Of a DNA stretch of 38,875 bases, positions 9,274 through 17,546 are shown piece by piece (position 1 is the stretch's first letter; every line of letters begins with the position of its first letter). This stretch comes from Beijerinckiaceae bacterium. Its GTDB lineage: Bacteria; Pseudomonadota; Alphaproteobacteria; Rhizobiales; Beijerinckiaceae. The notes below the pieces were generated by a model. It saw nothing but the letters and a program-made list of their open reading frames with translations. It did not search any database and was not told the origin of the DNA. The stretch is taken from the NCBI GenBank assembly GCA_004298435.1, contig SCSF01000073.1, positions 1-38,875 of the forward strand, given 5' to 3'. A program made the translations under genes and the position numbers.

Positions 9274-10004
9274 CATGCGTTCCCGCGACCACCGAGAAAA
9301 GCCTCGGGCTCGTGATCGATCTCGATAGCTGCGTTGGCTGTCAGGCCTGCGTGACGTCCTGCAAGGAGTGGAACACCGGCGGCCACATGGCGCCATTGAC
9401 GGATCTCAAGCCTTATGACGGCGGAGTCGATGGCGTCTGGTTCAACCGTGTGCATACTTATGAGCAGACGACGGATGCGGGCAGCCGCACCGTGCATTTT
9501 CCACGCTCCTGCCTGCATTGCGCCGAACCCGCCTGCGTCACCGTCTGCCCGACGGGCGCCTCGTACAAGCGCGAGTCGGACGGCATTGTTCTGGTGAATG
9601 AGGACAAGTGCATCGGCTGCAAACTGTGCAGTTGGGCATGCCCCTATGGCGCTCGCGAATTCGACACCGATGTGGGCGTTATGAAGAAATGCACGCTCTG
9701 CGTGGACCGAATCTATAACGAAAATCTGCCTGAAGCAGACCGCGTGCCGGCCTGCGTCGCCGCCTGCCCGACCAGCGCGCGGCATTTTGGCGATCTTGCC
9801 GATCCTCTCTCGCCGGTCTCGCAACTGGTCGAGGCGCGAGGCGGTGTCCCCCTGATGCCGGAACTCGGATACCGGCCGACAAACCGCTATCTACCGCCGC
9901 GGGCGAAGAAGTCCAACGCCGTCACTTCCGGCGCTCCGCCCTTGAGCGACGCTTCGCCCGCTGGAGGATTCCTCGGCTGGGTCGATCGTCTTCTTTCAGC
10001 ATAG
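9270..10004 (+). CDS. soeB: Sulfite dehydrogenase iron-sulfur subunit SoeB
   Basis: DmsB/PhsB-type ferredoxin subunit of 244 aa that wires the molybdoprotein to the membrane anchor. Four cysteine clusters are visible: CVGCQACVTSC, CLHCAEPACVTVCP, CIGCKLCSWACP, and CTLC paired with CVAACP, enough for four [4Fe-4S] centres. The start at 9270 overlaps the soeA stop as ATGA; the upstream extension of this open frame is antiparallel noise inside soeA. The C-terminal 40 residues are Pro/Ser/Ala-rich. soeC follows after 11 bases. Confidence 0.9.
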   Translation: MTCVPATTEKSLGLVIDLDSCVGCQACVTSCKEWNTGGHMAPLTDLKPYDGGVDGVWFNRVHTYEQTTDAGSRTVHFPRSCLHCAEPACVTVCPTGASYKRESDGIVLVNEDKCIGCKLCSWACPYGAREFDTDVGVMKKCTLCVDRIYNENLPEADRVPACVAACPTSARHFGDLADPLSPVSQLVEARGGVPLMPELGYRPTNRYLPPRAKKSNAVTSGAPPLSDASPAGGFLGWVDRLLSA

Positions 10005-10015
10005 GGCAGGCCGCC

Positions 10016-10954
10016 ATGCATCCCGCTTATTCGGTTATCTTCTTCACGACAGCGACGGGCGCGGGCTATGGCCTTATCGCGCTTCTTGGTCTGCTTGCGG
10101 CCTTTGGGCTGGTGCAGCCGGATCTCTGGTTCGGGTTCACGAGCTTCGGTCTTGCGTCTTGCCTGATCGCGGCGGGGCTTTTGTCCTCGACAGGCCATCT
10201 CGGTCATCCCGAGAGAGCCTGGCGGGCATTTTCCCAGTGGCGCAGTTCCTGGCTTTCGCGCGAGGGCGTCGCGGCGGTTTTGACCTTCGTGCCGATCGGG
10301 CTTCTGGTTCTCGGCTGGGTCGTGCTGGGCCGCAGCGGCGGCTGGGTCGCCGCCGTGGGAATTTTGACCGCGCTCTGCGCCGCAATCACCGTCTCCTCGA
10401 CGGCGATGATCTACGCCTCGCTGAAGCCGATTGCGCAATGGCACAGCCGCTTCACGCTGCCGGGCTATCTCCTTTATTCGGCAACGAGCGGACTCGTTCT
10501 GCTGAGCGCCATCATGCAGGCTTTCGGGCGCCCTTCCGCAGCCTGGATGATCGCAGCCATTCTTTTCACCTTGGCGAGCTGGGGATGGAAGCTCGCAACC
10601 TGGCGGCACAATGACGGAGCGGGAATGGCCGCCGATCTCAATTCCGCGACCGGACTTGCCGGAGGAACCGTGCGCTCGGTCGAATGGCCACATACGGAAC
10701 AAAACTATCTGATGAAAGAGATGGGCTTCCGCGTTGCGCGCAAACATCAGCAGAAGCTCAGAACGATCGTCCAACTGGCGGCCTTCGCGCTTCCTGCCGG
10801 GCTTCTTCTGATCGATCTCCTTTTCGGCGGCGGCATCTCGACGCTTCTGGCTTCACTGGCCGTTGTCAGCCAGCTCTCCGGTTTGCTGGTGGAACGCTGG
10901 CTGTTCTTCGCAGAGGCGAAGCACACCATCACCCTCTACTATGGCCTTGCGTAA
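10016..10954 (+). CDS. soeC: Membrane anchor subunit SoeC (DmsC family)
   Basis: Polytopic quinone-binding anchor of 312 aa, of the DmsC type rather than the ten-helix NrfD type. It consists of about eight hydrophobic segments from GLIALLGLLAAFGLV to LLASLAVVSQLSGLL, with the family-typical SSTGHLGHPERAWRAF near residue 60 and a C-terminal WLFFAEAKHTITLYYG. It passes electrons from SoeB to quinone. It starts 11 bases after soeB and completes the soeABC operon. Confidence 0.88.
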   Translation: MHPAYSVIFFTTATGAGYGLIALLGLLAAFGLVQPDLWFGFTSFGLASCLIAAGLLSSTGHLGHPERAWRAFSQWRSSWLSREGVAAVLTFVPIGLLVLGWVVLGRSGGWVAAVGILTALCAAITVSSTAMIYASLKPIAQWHSRFTLPGYLLYSATSGLVLLSAIMQAFGRPSAAWMIAAILFTLASWGWKLATWRHNDGAGMAADLNSATGLAGGTVRSVEWPHTEQNYLMKEMGFRVARKHQQKLRTIVQLAAFALPAGLLLIDLLFGGGISTLLASLAVVSQLSGLLVERWLFFAEAKHTITLYYGLA

Positions 10955-11095
10955 CAAAACTGATGCGGATTGCGGACTATGTCGCGGTTGAATCGAAGTT
11001 CTCAACGCCAGTTAAATCGCTGAAACGCGACAAATCCTTAAATCCTCCTGATGTAAAAAGTCTGACCCGCTACTTGTGCGGGACGTGGTGATTCC

Positions 11096-12904
11096 ATGGA
11101 TTCCGCTGCGTCGGGCCTGACGGCCCATTCCAGCCGCTTGAGTGTGCCCGCGCGATTGCGCGCGCTGGTTCGGCGAAGCGAATTTGCGCTTGTCGGCGTT
11201 GCGGTTCTTGTCGGAGCGATCTCGGGTCTGTGCGTCGCATTGATGCACTGGAGCATCGCTTTTGAGCACAGGGTTTTTTTCCACGCCGGAGCGGAAGGGA
11301 GCGCCAGCGCCCTTCAGCGTCTTGATTCGCCTTGGCTTGCGCTGGTGCCCGTATTCGGTGGCCTGTTTCTCGGCGTCACAGGCGTTTTTATCCGGAAATG
11401 GCGGCCGCGGCGGCCAATCGATCCGATTGAAGCCAATGCTCTCCAGGGCGGCCGAATGTCGTTCATCGACAGCCTGCTGATCTCAGGGCAGGTCACTGTA
11501 TCGACAGGTGTCGGTGGCTCTGTCGGGTCGGAGGCGGGCTATACTCAAATCAGCTCGGGCATTGCCTCGGTCATCGGAGCCCGGCTCAAACTGCGGCGCA
11601 GCGATATGCGCACGCTCGTCGGCTGCGGCGCAGGGGCCGGAATCGGGGCCGCCTTCGGCGCGCCATTGACCGGCGCGTTCTATGCTTTCGAACTCATCCT
11701 CGGCACTTATACCACCGTCGGGCTCGCGCCGGTCATGGCGGCGTCAATCACCGCGGTGCTGGTCATCAGGGCGCTTGGGATTGAAACGCATATCAACCAC
11801 CTGCCGCCGATCATCGGCTTTACCCAGTCTGACCTCGTCGCGCTCGTCGTCCTGGCCCTGACCTGCTCGCTCGTCGGCATCGGCGTCATGCGTGGCGTGA
11901 CGTTCGTCGAAACGCTGTTCAAGCGCAGCCACCTTCCGGCCCTTCTCCAGCCGGCAGTCGGCGGTGTTGTTCTCGGCGCGCTAGCGTTGATCACGCCGAA
12001 AATTCTGTCTTCCGGCCATGGCGCCTCGTATGAGCTTTTCGACGCTGGCGGCGGCTCTCTGGAGTGGTTGTGCCTGGTCATTCTGTTGAAATGCGTCGCC
12101 TCTTCGGTCTCGATCGGCTCCGGCTTTCGCGGCGGCCTTTTCTTCGCGTCCCTGTTTCTCGGATCGATGATCGGCAAGGCCTTTGCCATGGCCGTGCCGC
12201 TGCTTGCGCCGCACATGGTTCCGGATCCATCCGTCTATGCGATCATCGGCATGTCGGCGCTGGCGGTCGCCACCCTCGGCGCCCCGCTCACGATGAGCTT
12301 TCTTGCGCTCGAAACGACCGACAATGTCCAGGTCGTCATTATGGTTCTGATCGCTTCGACCATCGTTTCGGTGATTGTGCGGCAGACCTTCGGTTATTCT
12401 TTCGCGACATGGCGCATGCACCTGCGCGGCGAATCGATCCGCAGCGCGCATGATGTCGGCTGGATGCGGACGCTGACCGTTGCAAAACTGATGAGAACGG
12501 ATGTCAAAACCGTCGTTTCGGATGAGAAAATTGCGGACTTTATGGAGGCATTTCCGCTTGGCTCGACGCAATGGGTGGTCGCCGTCGATCAGTCGAAGCG
12601 CTATGCGGGCCTCGTCTCGGTCACCGATGTGCATTTGTCGGTTTCGAATGGCGAAGATCCAACATTGTCGATTGCTGGTCTGCTGCGTCACGAAAACGAC
12701 GTGCTGCTTCCTTCGATGAACATCAAGCATGCCGCCAATCTTTTCGAGCGCAGCGAAGGCGAGGCGCTGGCCGTTCTTGACGATCCGCTCCACCGCCGCG
12801 TCGTCGGCATGTTGAGTGAGGCGCATGTGCTGCGCCGCTACACCGAGGAACTCGACAAGGCGCGGCGTGATCTCGCTGGGGAGAAATGGCTCGGCGAGGC
12901 GTAG
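11096..12904 (+). CDS. ClC-family anion channel/antiporter with C-terminal CBS domains
   Basis: 602-aa membrane protein. Residues 1-440 are the ClC core and residues about 460-590 form two CBS domains (AKLMRTDVKTVV, then YAGLVSVTDVHL, and VVGMLSEAHVL), which usually bind adenine nucleotides. The gating-glutamate region reads GGSVGSEAGYTQ, so the Glu is kept but the common GREGP is altered to GSEAG. The later selectivity loop reads GFRGGLFFASLF with no Pro. The first ClC motif (GSGIP) appears to be replaced by QGGRMS. It may export chloride or another anion in exchange for protons. A short inverted repeat (CCCGC/GCGGG, 11066-11082) sits just before the start. Confidence 0.85.
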   Translation: MDSAASGLTAHSSRLSVPARLRALVRRSEFALVGVAVLVGAISGLCVALMHWSIAFEHRVFFHAGAEGSASALQRLDSPWLALVPVFGGLFLGVTGVFIRKWRPRRPIDPIEANALQGGRMSFIDSLLISGQVTVSTGVGGSVGSEAGYTQISSGIASVIGARLKLRRSDMRTLVGCGAGAGIGAAFGAPLTGAFYAFELILGTYTTVGLAPVMAASITAVLVIRALGIETHINHLPPIIGFTQSDLVALVVLALTCSLVGIGVMRGVTFVETLFKRSHLPALLQPAVGGVVLGALALITPKILSSGHGASYELFDAGGGSLEWLCLVILLKCVASSVSIGSGFRGGLFFASLFLGSMIGKAFAMAVPLLAPHMVPDPSVYAIIGMSALAVATLGAPLTMSFLALETTDNVQVVIMVLIASTIVSVIVRQTFGYSFATWRMHLRGESIRSAHDVGWMRTLTVAKLMRTDVKTVVSDEKIADFMEAFPLGSTQWVVAVDQSKRYAGLVSVTDVHLSVSNGEDPTLSIAGLLRHENDVLLPSMNIKHAANLFERSEGEALAVLDDPLHRRVVGMLSEAHVLRRYTEELDKARRDLAGEKWLGEA

Positions 12905-13125
12905 CGTTTTCGAGCGAAGTGGTTTCCGGCTGAGGCGTCTTCGGCAAAAAGCCCCCACGATTGCGCAGTCAAAGATTTCCAATCGAATCCGTGGGGTGCA
13001 AGTTCCCTCTTTCGTCGTTTCATGGAACCTTGGCGGCTGCGGTTCGTTGCTGTCCCCAGCGCCTTTTCGCTGGTGTCACACATGCCAGCTCACAGCGCCT
13101 TGCTCAAAGAACACCAGAGGACGCA

Positions 13126-14622
13126 ATGGGAAATCGGGGAACCGTACATCTCTCCTGGCTTGATCGATTTTTGGCCAACCTCGGCGAACGCGGGCGCGAA
13201 TTGATCCGGCTGCCGGCGGCCGACGTTCCGCCACTGGAGCGCAGTTGCCGTCTCGCTGAAGCTTTAGTGTCTGAAAAAGGCGAGGCCTCGGGCACGGCGC
13301 TCGCGCATGCGCTTCTGACATCCTGCTCGACGCTCGATGCAACGGATCGCGCGAATTTTTACCGATTTCTCGCAAGCCACTTCGAGCCGGATGAGGCGCG
13401 TCTCAGCGCCGCCGCCGCGGCCTATCTTGAGAAGCCCTCTGCGGAACAGGCGCGCGCCCTTGCCGTGGCTGCGGAGCCGCCGCGGCAGGAGCTTTTGAGA
13501 CGGATGAACATGGCGCCCGGCGCTACCGCCGCCTTGATTGCCATCCGCAAAGACGTGCTCCGGCTTTGCGCCGGGGAGCCGGGGCTGAAACCTCTTGAAG
13601 CCGATCTGCGCCATGTCCTTACCGCCTGGTTCAACCGCGGTTTTCTCGAATTGCGGCGGATCGACTGGAATACGCCTGCCGTCATGCTGGAAAAGCTGAT
13701 CGCCTATGAGGCGGTGCACGAAATCGACGGCTGGGAAGATCTGCGCCGGCGGCTGGGGCCGGATCGCCGCTGTTTCGGTTTCTTTCATCCTAGATTATCC
13801 GACGAGCCGCTGATCTTCGTCGAAGTGGCGCTCCACAAGGGCATGGCGGGCGCCATCGCGCCGCTCATCGATCGCAACGCGCCAGTCAGCGCGTCAAGCG
13901 AATGGGATACGGCGATCTTTTATTCGATCTCTAATTGTCAGGAAGGCTTGCGCGGCATTTCCTTCGGCAATTTCCTCATCAAGCAGGTCGTCGAAGAACT
14001 GAAGACGGAATTGCCGAACCTCAGGCGCTTCGCCACGCTGTCTCCGGTTCCGGGATTTTCAAAATGGCTTGCGGCGCATCTGGCGCATGAGGAAGTCGAG
14101 ATCGCGTCCGGTCTTGAGCCAGATGAAAAGCAGGTCTTGCTGGCCGCAGCCGGCATGTTGCCAGGCGATGATGTCGAGACGGCTCTCAAGTCGATTCTTG
14201 AAAAGGATGGCTGGTGGCAGGAAACGGACTGCCTCTCCGTATTGCAGCCGATCCTGATGCGTCTCTGCGCGCTTTATTTGACAGAGACACGAGACGGTAA
14301 GGGGCCAGGCGACTACGTTGCCCGCTTCCACCTCGGCAATGGCGCGCGGCTGGAAAGCATCAACTGGCTCGGCAATACGGCTCCCCGCGGCATGGCCGAA
14401 TCCTTCGGCATGATGGTCAATTATCTTTATGATCCCGATCTGATCGAGATCAATCACGAGAGCTTCGTCCATCAGGGGACAGTGGCGCGCTCGGCTGAGG
14501 TCGAGACGCTGCTTCAGCCGCACGCCGCCACGCCGCCACAGTCGGCGAACCGCATCGGCCGGATCGTTCCTTTCGCGCGCCAGCCGAAGAAAAAGCAGCC
14601 ACGCGCGTCCCTCGCGGAGTAG
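13126..14622 (+). CDS. Malonyl-CoA decarboxylase
   Basis: Converts malonyl-CoA to acetyl-CoA and CO2. The 498-aa product has the helical N-terminal domain followed by the catalytic GNAT-like fold; the segment SISNCQEGLRGISFGNF carries the family's active-site serine region, and ARFHLGNGA carries the catalytic-His region. The start at 13126 has an AGAGG site six bases upstream; a longer open frame from 12961 has no such support. The C-terminal tail is basic and proline-rich (RQPKKKQPR). It is a probable single gene, 221 bases after the ClC gene and convergent with the next gene. Confidence 0.92.
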   Translation: MGNRGTVHLSWLDRFLANLGERGRELIRLPAADVPPLERSCRLAEALVSEKGEASGTALAHALLTSCSTLDATDRANFYRFLASHFEPDEARLSAAAAAYLEKPSAEQARALAVAAEPPRQELLRRMNMAPGATAALIAIRKDVLRLCAGEPGLKPLEADLRHVLTAWFNRGFLELRRIDWNTPAVMLEKLIAYEAVHEIDGWEDLRRRLGPDRRCFGFFHPRLSDEPLIFVEVALHKGMAGAIAPLIDRNAPVSASSEWDTAIFYSISNCQEGLRGISFGNFLIKQVVEELKTELPNLRRFATLSPVPGFSKWLAAHLAHEEVEIASGLEPDEKQVLLAAAGMLPGDDVETALKSILEKDGWWQETDCLSVLQPILMRLCALYLTETRDGKGPGDYVARFHLGNGARLESINWLGNTAPRGMAESFGMMVNYLYDPDLIEINHESFVHQGTVARSAEVETLLQPHAATPPQSANRIGRIVPFARQPKKKQPRASLAE

Positions 14623-14647
14623 GGCTCACGGCGGCCGCAGGCTGCTG

Positions 14648-16279
14648 TCACGTCAGACGCGAGCGTCGGCGCCGACGCTTGAAATCTCTCAAAATCTCAC
14701 GCGCCGCGTTGTGTCCCGGCGCACCGCTGACGCCGCCGCCCGGATGAGTGCCTGAGCCGCACATATAGAGCCCCTTCAGGGGGCCGCGATAATCGGCATG
14801 TCCGAGCATGGGCCGGGCGGAGAACATCTGCCCAAGATCGAGTTGGCCATGAAAAATATCGCCGCCGACAAGGCCGAAGGTCCGTTCCAGATCGAGCGGG
14901 CTCATAATCTGCCGCGCGAGGATCGCATTTTTGAAGTTTGGCGCATAGGTGTCCATCGTCGCAATCATAAGATCGGCGACTGTCTCGCGATGATCGTCCC
15001 ATGAAGCGCCGTCCGGCAGTTCCGGCGCGACATGCTGGCAGAACAGGCTTGCGACGTGGCGGCCTTCTGGCGCAAGCGTCGGATCGAGGCTCGATGAGAT
15101 CACCATTTCGACGATCGGCTTTCTTGCCCAGCCATATTTGCGGGCGTCGAACCAGGCTTCCTCCATATAGGCGAGGCTCGGTGCGATAATGATGCCGGCT
15201 GTATGATGCTCGGCGAGCGCGCGTCCGGGCAAAGCCGAAAAGTCCGGCAGTTCGGAAAGCGCGACATTCATCCGGAAAGTGCCGGAGCCGCAGCGCCATT
15301 TTGCGATGCGGCTCCTGAAATCTTCTGGCAGCGCGGCTTGCTCGATGAGATCGCGATAGAGCAGCTTGGGATTCACATTGGCGATGATTGCCCTGGCGCA
15401 GATAGTTTCGCCGCGCTCCGTCACAACGCCGATGGCGCGGCCGTTCTCGACGAGGACGTTCTTTACCCCGCTCGAAACCCGGATCGTTGCGCCTTTCTCG
15501 CGCGCCGCCTTCGCCATCGCTTCGCTGATCGCGCCCATGCCGCCGATTGCGTGGCCCCAGCGTCCCTTTTGTCCGTTGATGCCGCCGAAGCAATGATGCA
15601 GCAGCACATAGGCGGATCCCTGTGTATAGGGGCTCGCATAATGGCCGACGATTCCGTCAAAGCCGTAGGCAGCCTTGATCGGCGCGCTCTCGAACCAATG
15701 ATCGAGCAGATCACCGGCAGAGGCGGTGAGAATTTCGATGAGATCGCGCTCCGTCGCAAGCCCGAGCCTGCGCAATCGATTGGCGAGGCGTCCGGTTTTC
15801 ATCAGTTCATGGAGGCTGCCAAAAATATCGCCGCCCGTGCGGTTGGGCGGCGTTTCCAGAACGAGGCCGCGGAGCACGTCGGCAAGGGATTCGAGCCAGC
15901 CGCCATAAGCCTCCAGCCGTTCGGCGTCGCGTGTCGAGAATTTCGCGACTTCGTCTTTCGTGCGGCCGGGGGCAAGCTTCAGAAAGCGGCCATCCTCAAA
16001 CGGCAGGAAATTGTCGATCTGGCGCGGCACGATTTTGAGCCCATGCCGCGCCAGATCGAGATCGTGGATGATTTTTGGATTGAGCAGGGAGACCGTGTAA
16101 GCCGCGACGGAATTGCGAAAGCCCGGAGAGAACTCTTCCGTGACGGCTGCGCCGCCCACCTTGTCGCGGCGTTCCAGCACCACCGTCTTCAAGCCGGCGG
16201 CAGCGAGATAGAAGGCGCAGACGAGGCCATTGTGACCGCCGCCGATGATTGCCGCATCATAGGCTGCCGCTTCGGCCAT
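14648..16279 (-). CDS. PYROXD2-like FAD-dependent oxidoreductase
   Basis: 543-aa flavoprotein of the phytoene-desaturase-like superfamily. The N-terminal dinucleotide fold is clear (DAAIIGGGHNGLVCAFYLA, with an acidic residue in VVLERR and GGAAVTEE). The C-terminal FAD motif reads LYMCGSGTHPGGGVSGAPG. Substrate is unknown; the closest named family is PYROXD2 rather than true carotenoid desaturases. I preferred the ATG at 16279, which starts right before the FAD fold. A TTG at 16312 would add 11 residues; neither has a strong ribosome binding site. Convergent with malonyl-CoA decarboxylase and divergent from the S4 gene. Confidence 0.88.
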   Translation of the reverse strand: MAEAAAYDAAIIGGGHNGLVCAFYLAAAGLKTVVLERRDKVGGAAVTEEFSPGFRNSVAAYTVSLLNPKIIHDLDLARHGLKIVPRQIDNFLPFEDGRFLKLAPGRTKDEVAKFSTRDAERLEAYGGWLESLADVLRGLVLETPPNRTGGDIFGSLHELMKTGRLANRLRRLGLATERDLIEILTASAGDLLDHWFESAPIKAAYGFDGIVGHYASPYTQGSAYVLLHHCFGGINGQKGRWGHAIGGMGAISEAMAKAAREKGATIRVSSGVKNVLVENGRAIGVVTERGETICARAIIANVNPKLLYRDLIEQAALPEDFRSRIAKWRCGSGTFRMNVALSELPDFSALPGRALAEHHTAGIIIAPSLAYMEEAWFDARKYGWARKPIVEMVISSSLDPTLAPEGRHVASLFCQHVAPELPDGASWDDHRETVADLMIATMDTYAPNFKNAILARQIMSPLDLERTFGLVGGDIFHGQLDLGQMFSARPMLGHADYRGPLKGLYMCGSGTHPGGGVSGAPGHNAAREILRDFKRRRRRSRLT

Positions 16280-16369
16280 AGGTGTCAATCCGCTCTTGAT
16301 TCCGGTGCGCAAGATTGTGCTTTATCTTTATAATGGCGGGCGAGGCACGGCGCGCGTCGCCAGAGGAGC

Positions 16370-16663
16370 GTGACAATAACCACAGCCGGCAAACAGCGTC
16401 TCGATAAATGGATCTGGTTCGCGCGCGTCGTCAAAACGCGGGCTCTTGCAGCAAAGCTTGTATCAGACGGTCATGTGCGGGTTAATGCGCAGCGCGTCGA
16501 CACGCCGGCCAAGCCGGTAGGACCGGGCGACGTTCTGACGATCGCACTGGACAGCCGGGTTCTGGTGCTGCGCATCGTCGCAGCCGGCGCGCGGCGTGGA
16601 CCGTTCAGCGAGGCGTGCCTGCTTTTCGAAGATCTTGCCGAAGACGGAAGACGCGGAGATTGA
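16370..16663 (+). CDS. S4-domain RNA-binding protein (Hsp15/HslR-like)
   Basis: 97-aa protein that is almost entirely an S4 RNA-binding domain: RLDKWIWFARVVKTRALAA followed by DGHVRVNAQRVDTPAKPV. It resembles Hsp15, which binds 50S subunits carrying nascent chains. The start is a GTG at 16370 with AGAGGA immediately upstream (a short spacing). In related genomes this gene lies just before fdxA and carD, as here. Confidence 0.85.
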   Translation: MTITTAGKQRLDKWIWFARVVKTRALAAKLVSDGHVRVNAQRVDTPAKPVGPGDVLTIALDSRVLVLRIVAAGARRGPFSEACLLFEDLAEDGRRGD

Positions 16664-16838
16664 GCTTTCGGGATTCTGTTTTCCTGCTTTTTGATGCGGC
16701 TTCTTCCCCGCGCCGGAAGCGGCACGGCTCGAAAGCGCGATAGCTACACCGCGTCGCCTTGCGCAAGAGAGGTAAAGGCGTTAGCAGATTTGCGGCATAA
16801 CCGGTCCCACGGGCGGAGGGTCGGTTGGAGGTAAAAGA

Positions 16839-17174
16839 ATGACTTTCGTCGTCACCGAAAACTGCATCAAGTGCAAATATACGGACTGCGTGGAGGTCTG
16901 CCCCGTGGATTGCTTCTACGAGGGTGAGAACTTTCTTGTGATTCATCCGGATGAGTGCATCGACTGCGGTGTTTGCGAACCGGAATGCCCGGCCGACGCG
17001 ATTAAGCCTGATACGAAAAAAGGCCTCGAGGACTGGCTCGCGCTGAACAAGGATCTTTCGAAAGTCTGGCCGAATATTACGAAAAAGCGGCCTCACGACC
17101 CGGAAGCGGACGACTTCAACGGCAAGCCCGGGAAAATGCCCCTGTTGTCGCGGGAACCGGGGGAAGGCGACTAA
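16839..17174 (+). CDS. fdxA: Seven-iron ferredoxin FdxA
   Basis: 111-aa [3Fe-4S][4Fe-4S] ferredoxin. Cysteines are arranged as [19 protein letters not shown] (C9, C12, C17, C21, C25) followed by [14 protein letters not shown], the normal FdxA pattern. The C-terminal half ([16 protein letters not shown]) is the standard helical extension. A strong GGAGG ribosome binding site precedes the ATG. Its electron partner cannot be read from context; the S4 and CarD neighbours are a conserved alphaproteobacterial arrangement rather than a pathway. Confidence 0.95.
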   Translation: MTFVVTENCIKCKYTDCVEVCPVDCFYEGENFLVIHPDECIDCGVCEPECPADAIKPDTKKGLEDWLALNKDLSKVWPNITKKRPHDPEADDFNGKPGKMPLLSREPGEGD

Positions 17175-17546
17175 GCGCCTGAAATAGCGCGCGGAATCTT
17201 TCAAGAAGGCACTGAATGCGCCGGCGCGGGTGAGTTCTGCGGCGAAACGAATCACGCGCTTTTTGATTTTCTCACTCTTTCATGCTATTTTAACTCACGG
17301 TCAAATTGGGTCGTCCGGGATCAGCCTCCTCGTGCATGGAAGCCTTGGGGGCAGGAGCTCTTTTCTCTTTTGGGCGGCTGGCGCTCTGGCTTCAGGGACG
17401 CGCCACCACTTGCGGATGATCTTCGTAAAGGTTTGAGCCGATCCGTCCTGGTGAGGGCGGGGAGGGCTTTTCGTGTGGCGGGTTCACCCTCGCCGCTACT
17501 ACTGCGCTCCGTCTCCAACGCGGAGCCAAAAAGGAGTACGCCGCGT
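17175..17546. promoter_or_regulatory. carD upstream region with candidate sigma-70-type promoter
   Basis: 372 bases without a convincing gene. A promoter-like pair TTGATT (17263-17268) and TATTTT (17286-17291) with 17-bp spacing lies in an AT-rich patch. It would give a long (about 250-nt) untranslated leader before the carD start at 17547, which has AAGGAG at 17531-17536. Confidence 0.35.

Noticed and set aside
15203-16333. Plus-strand open frame (376 codons) opposite the PYROXD2-like gene
   Set aside because: Antisense shadow of a clear FAD-binding protein.
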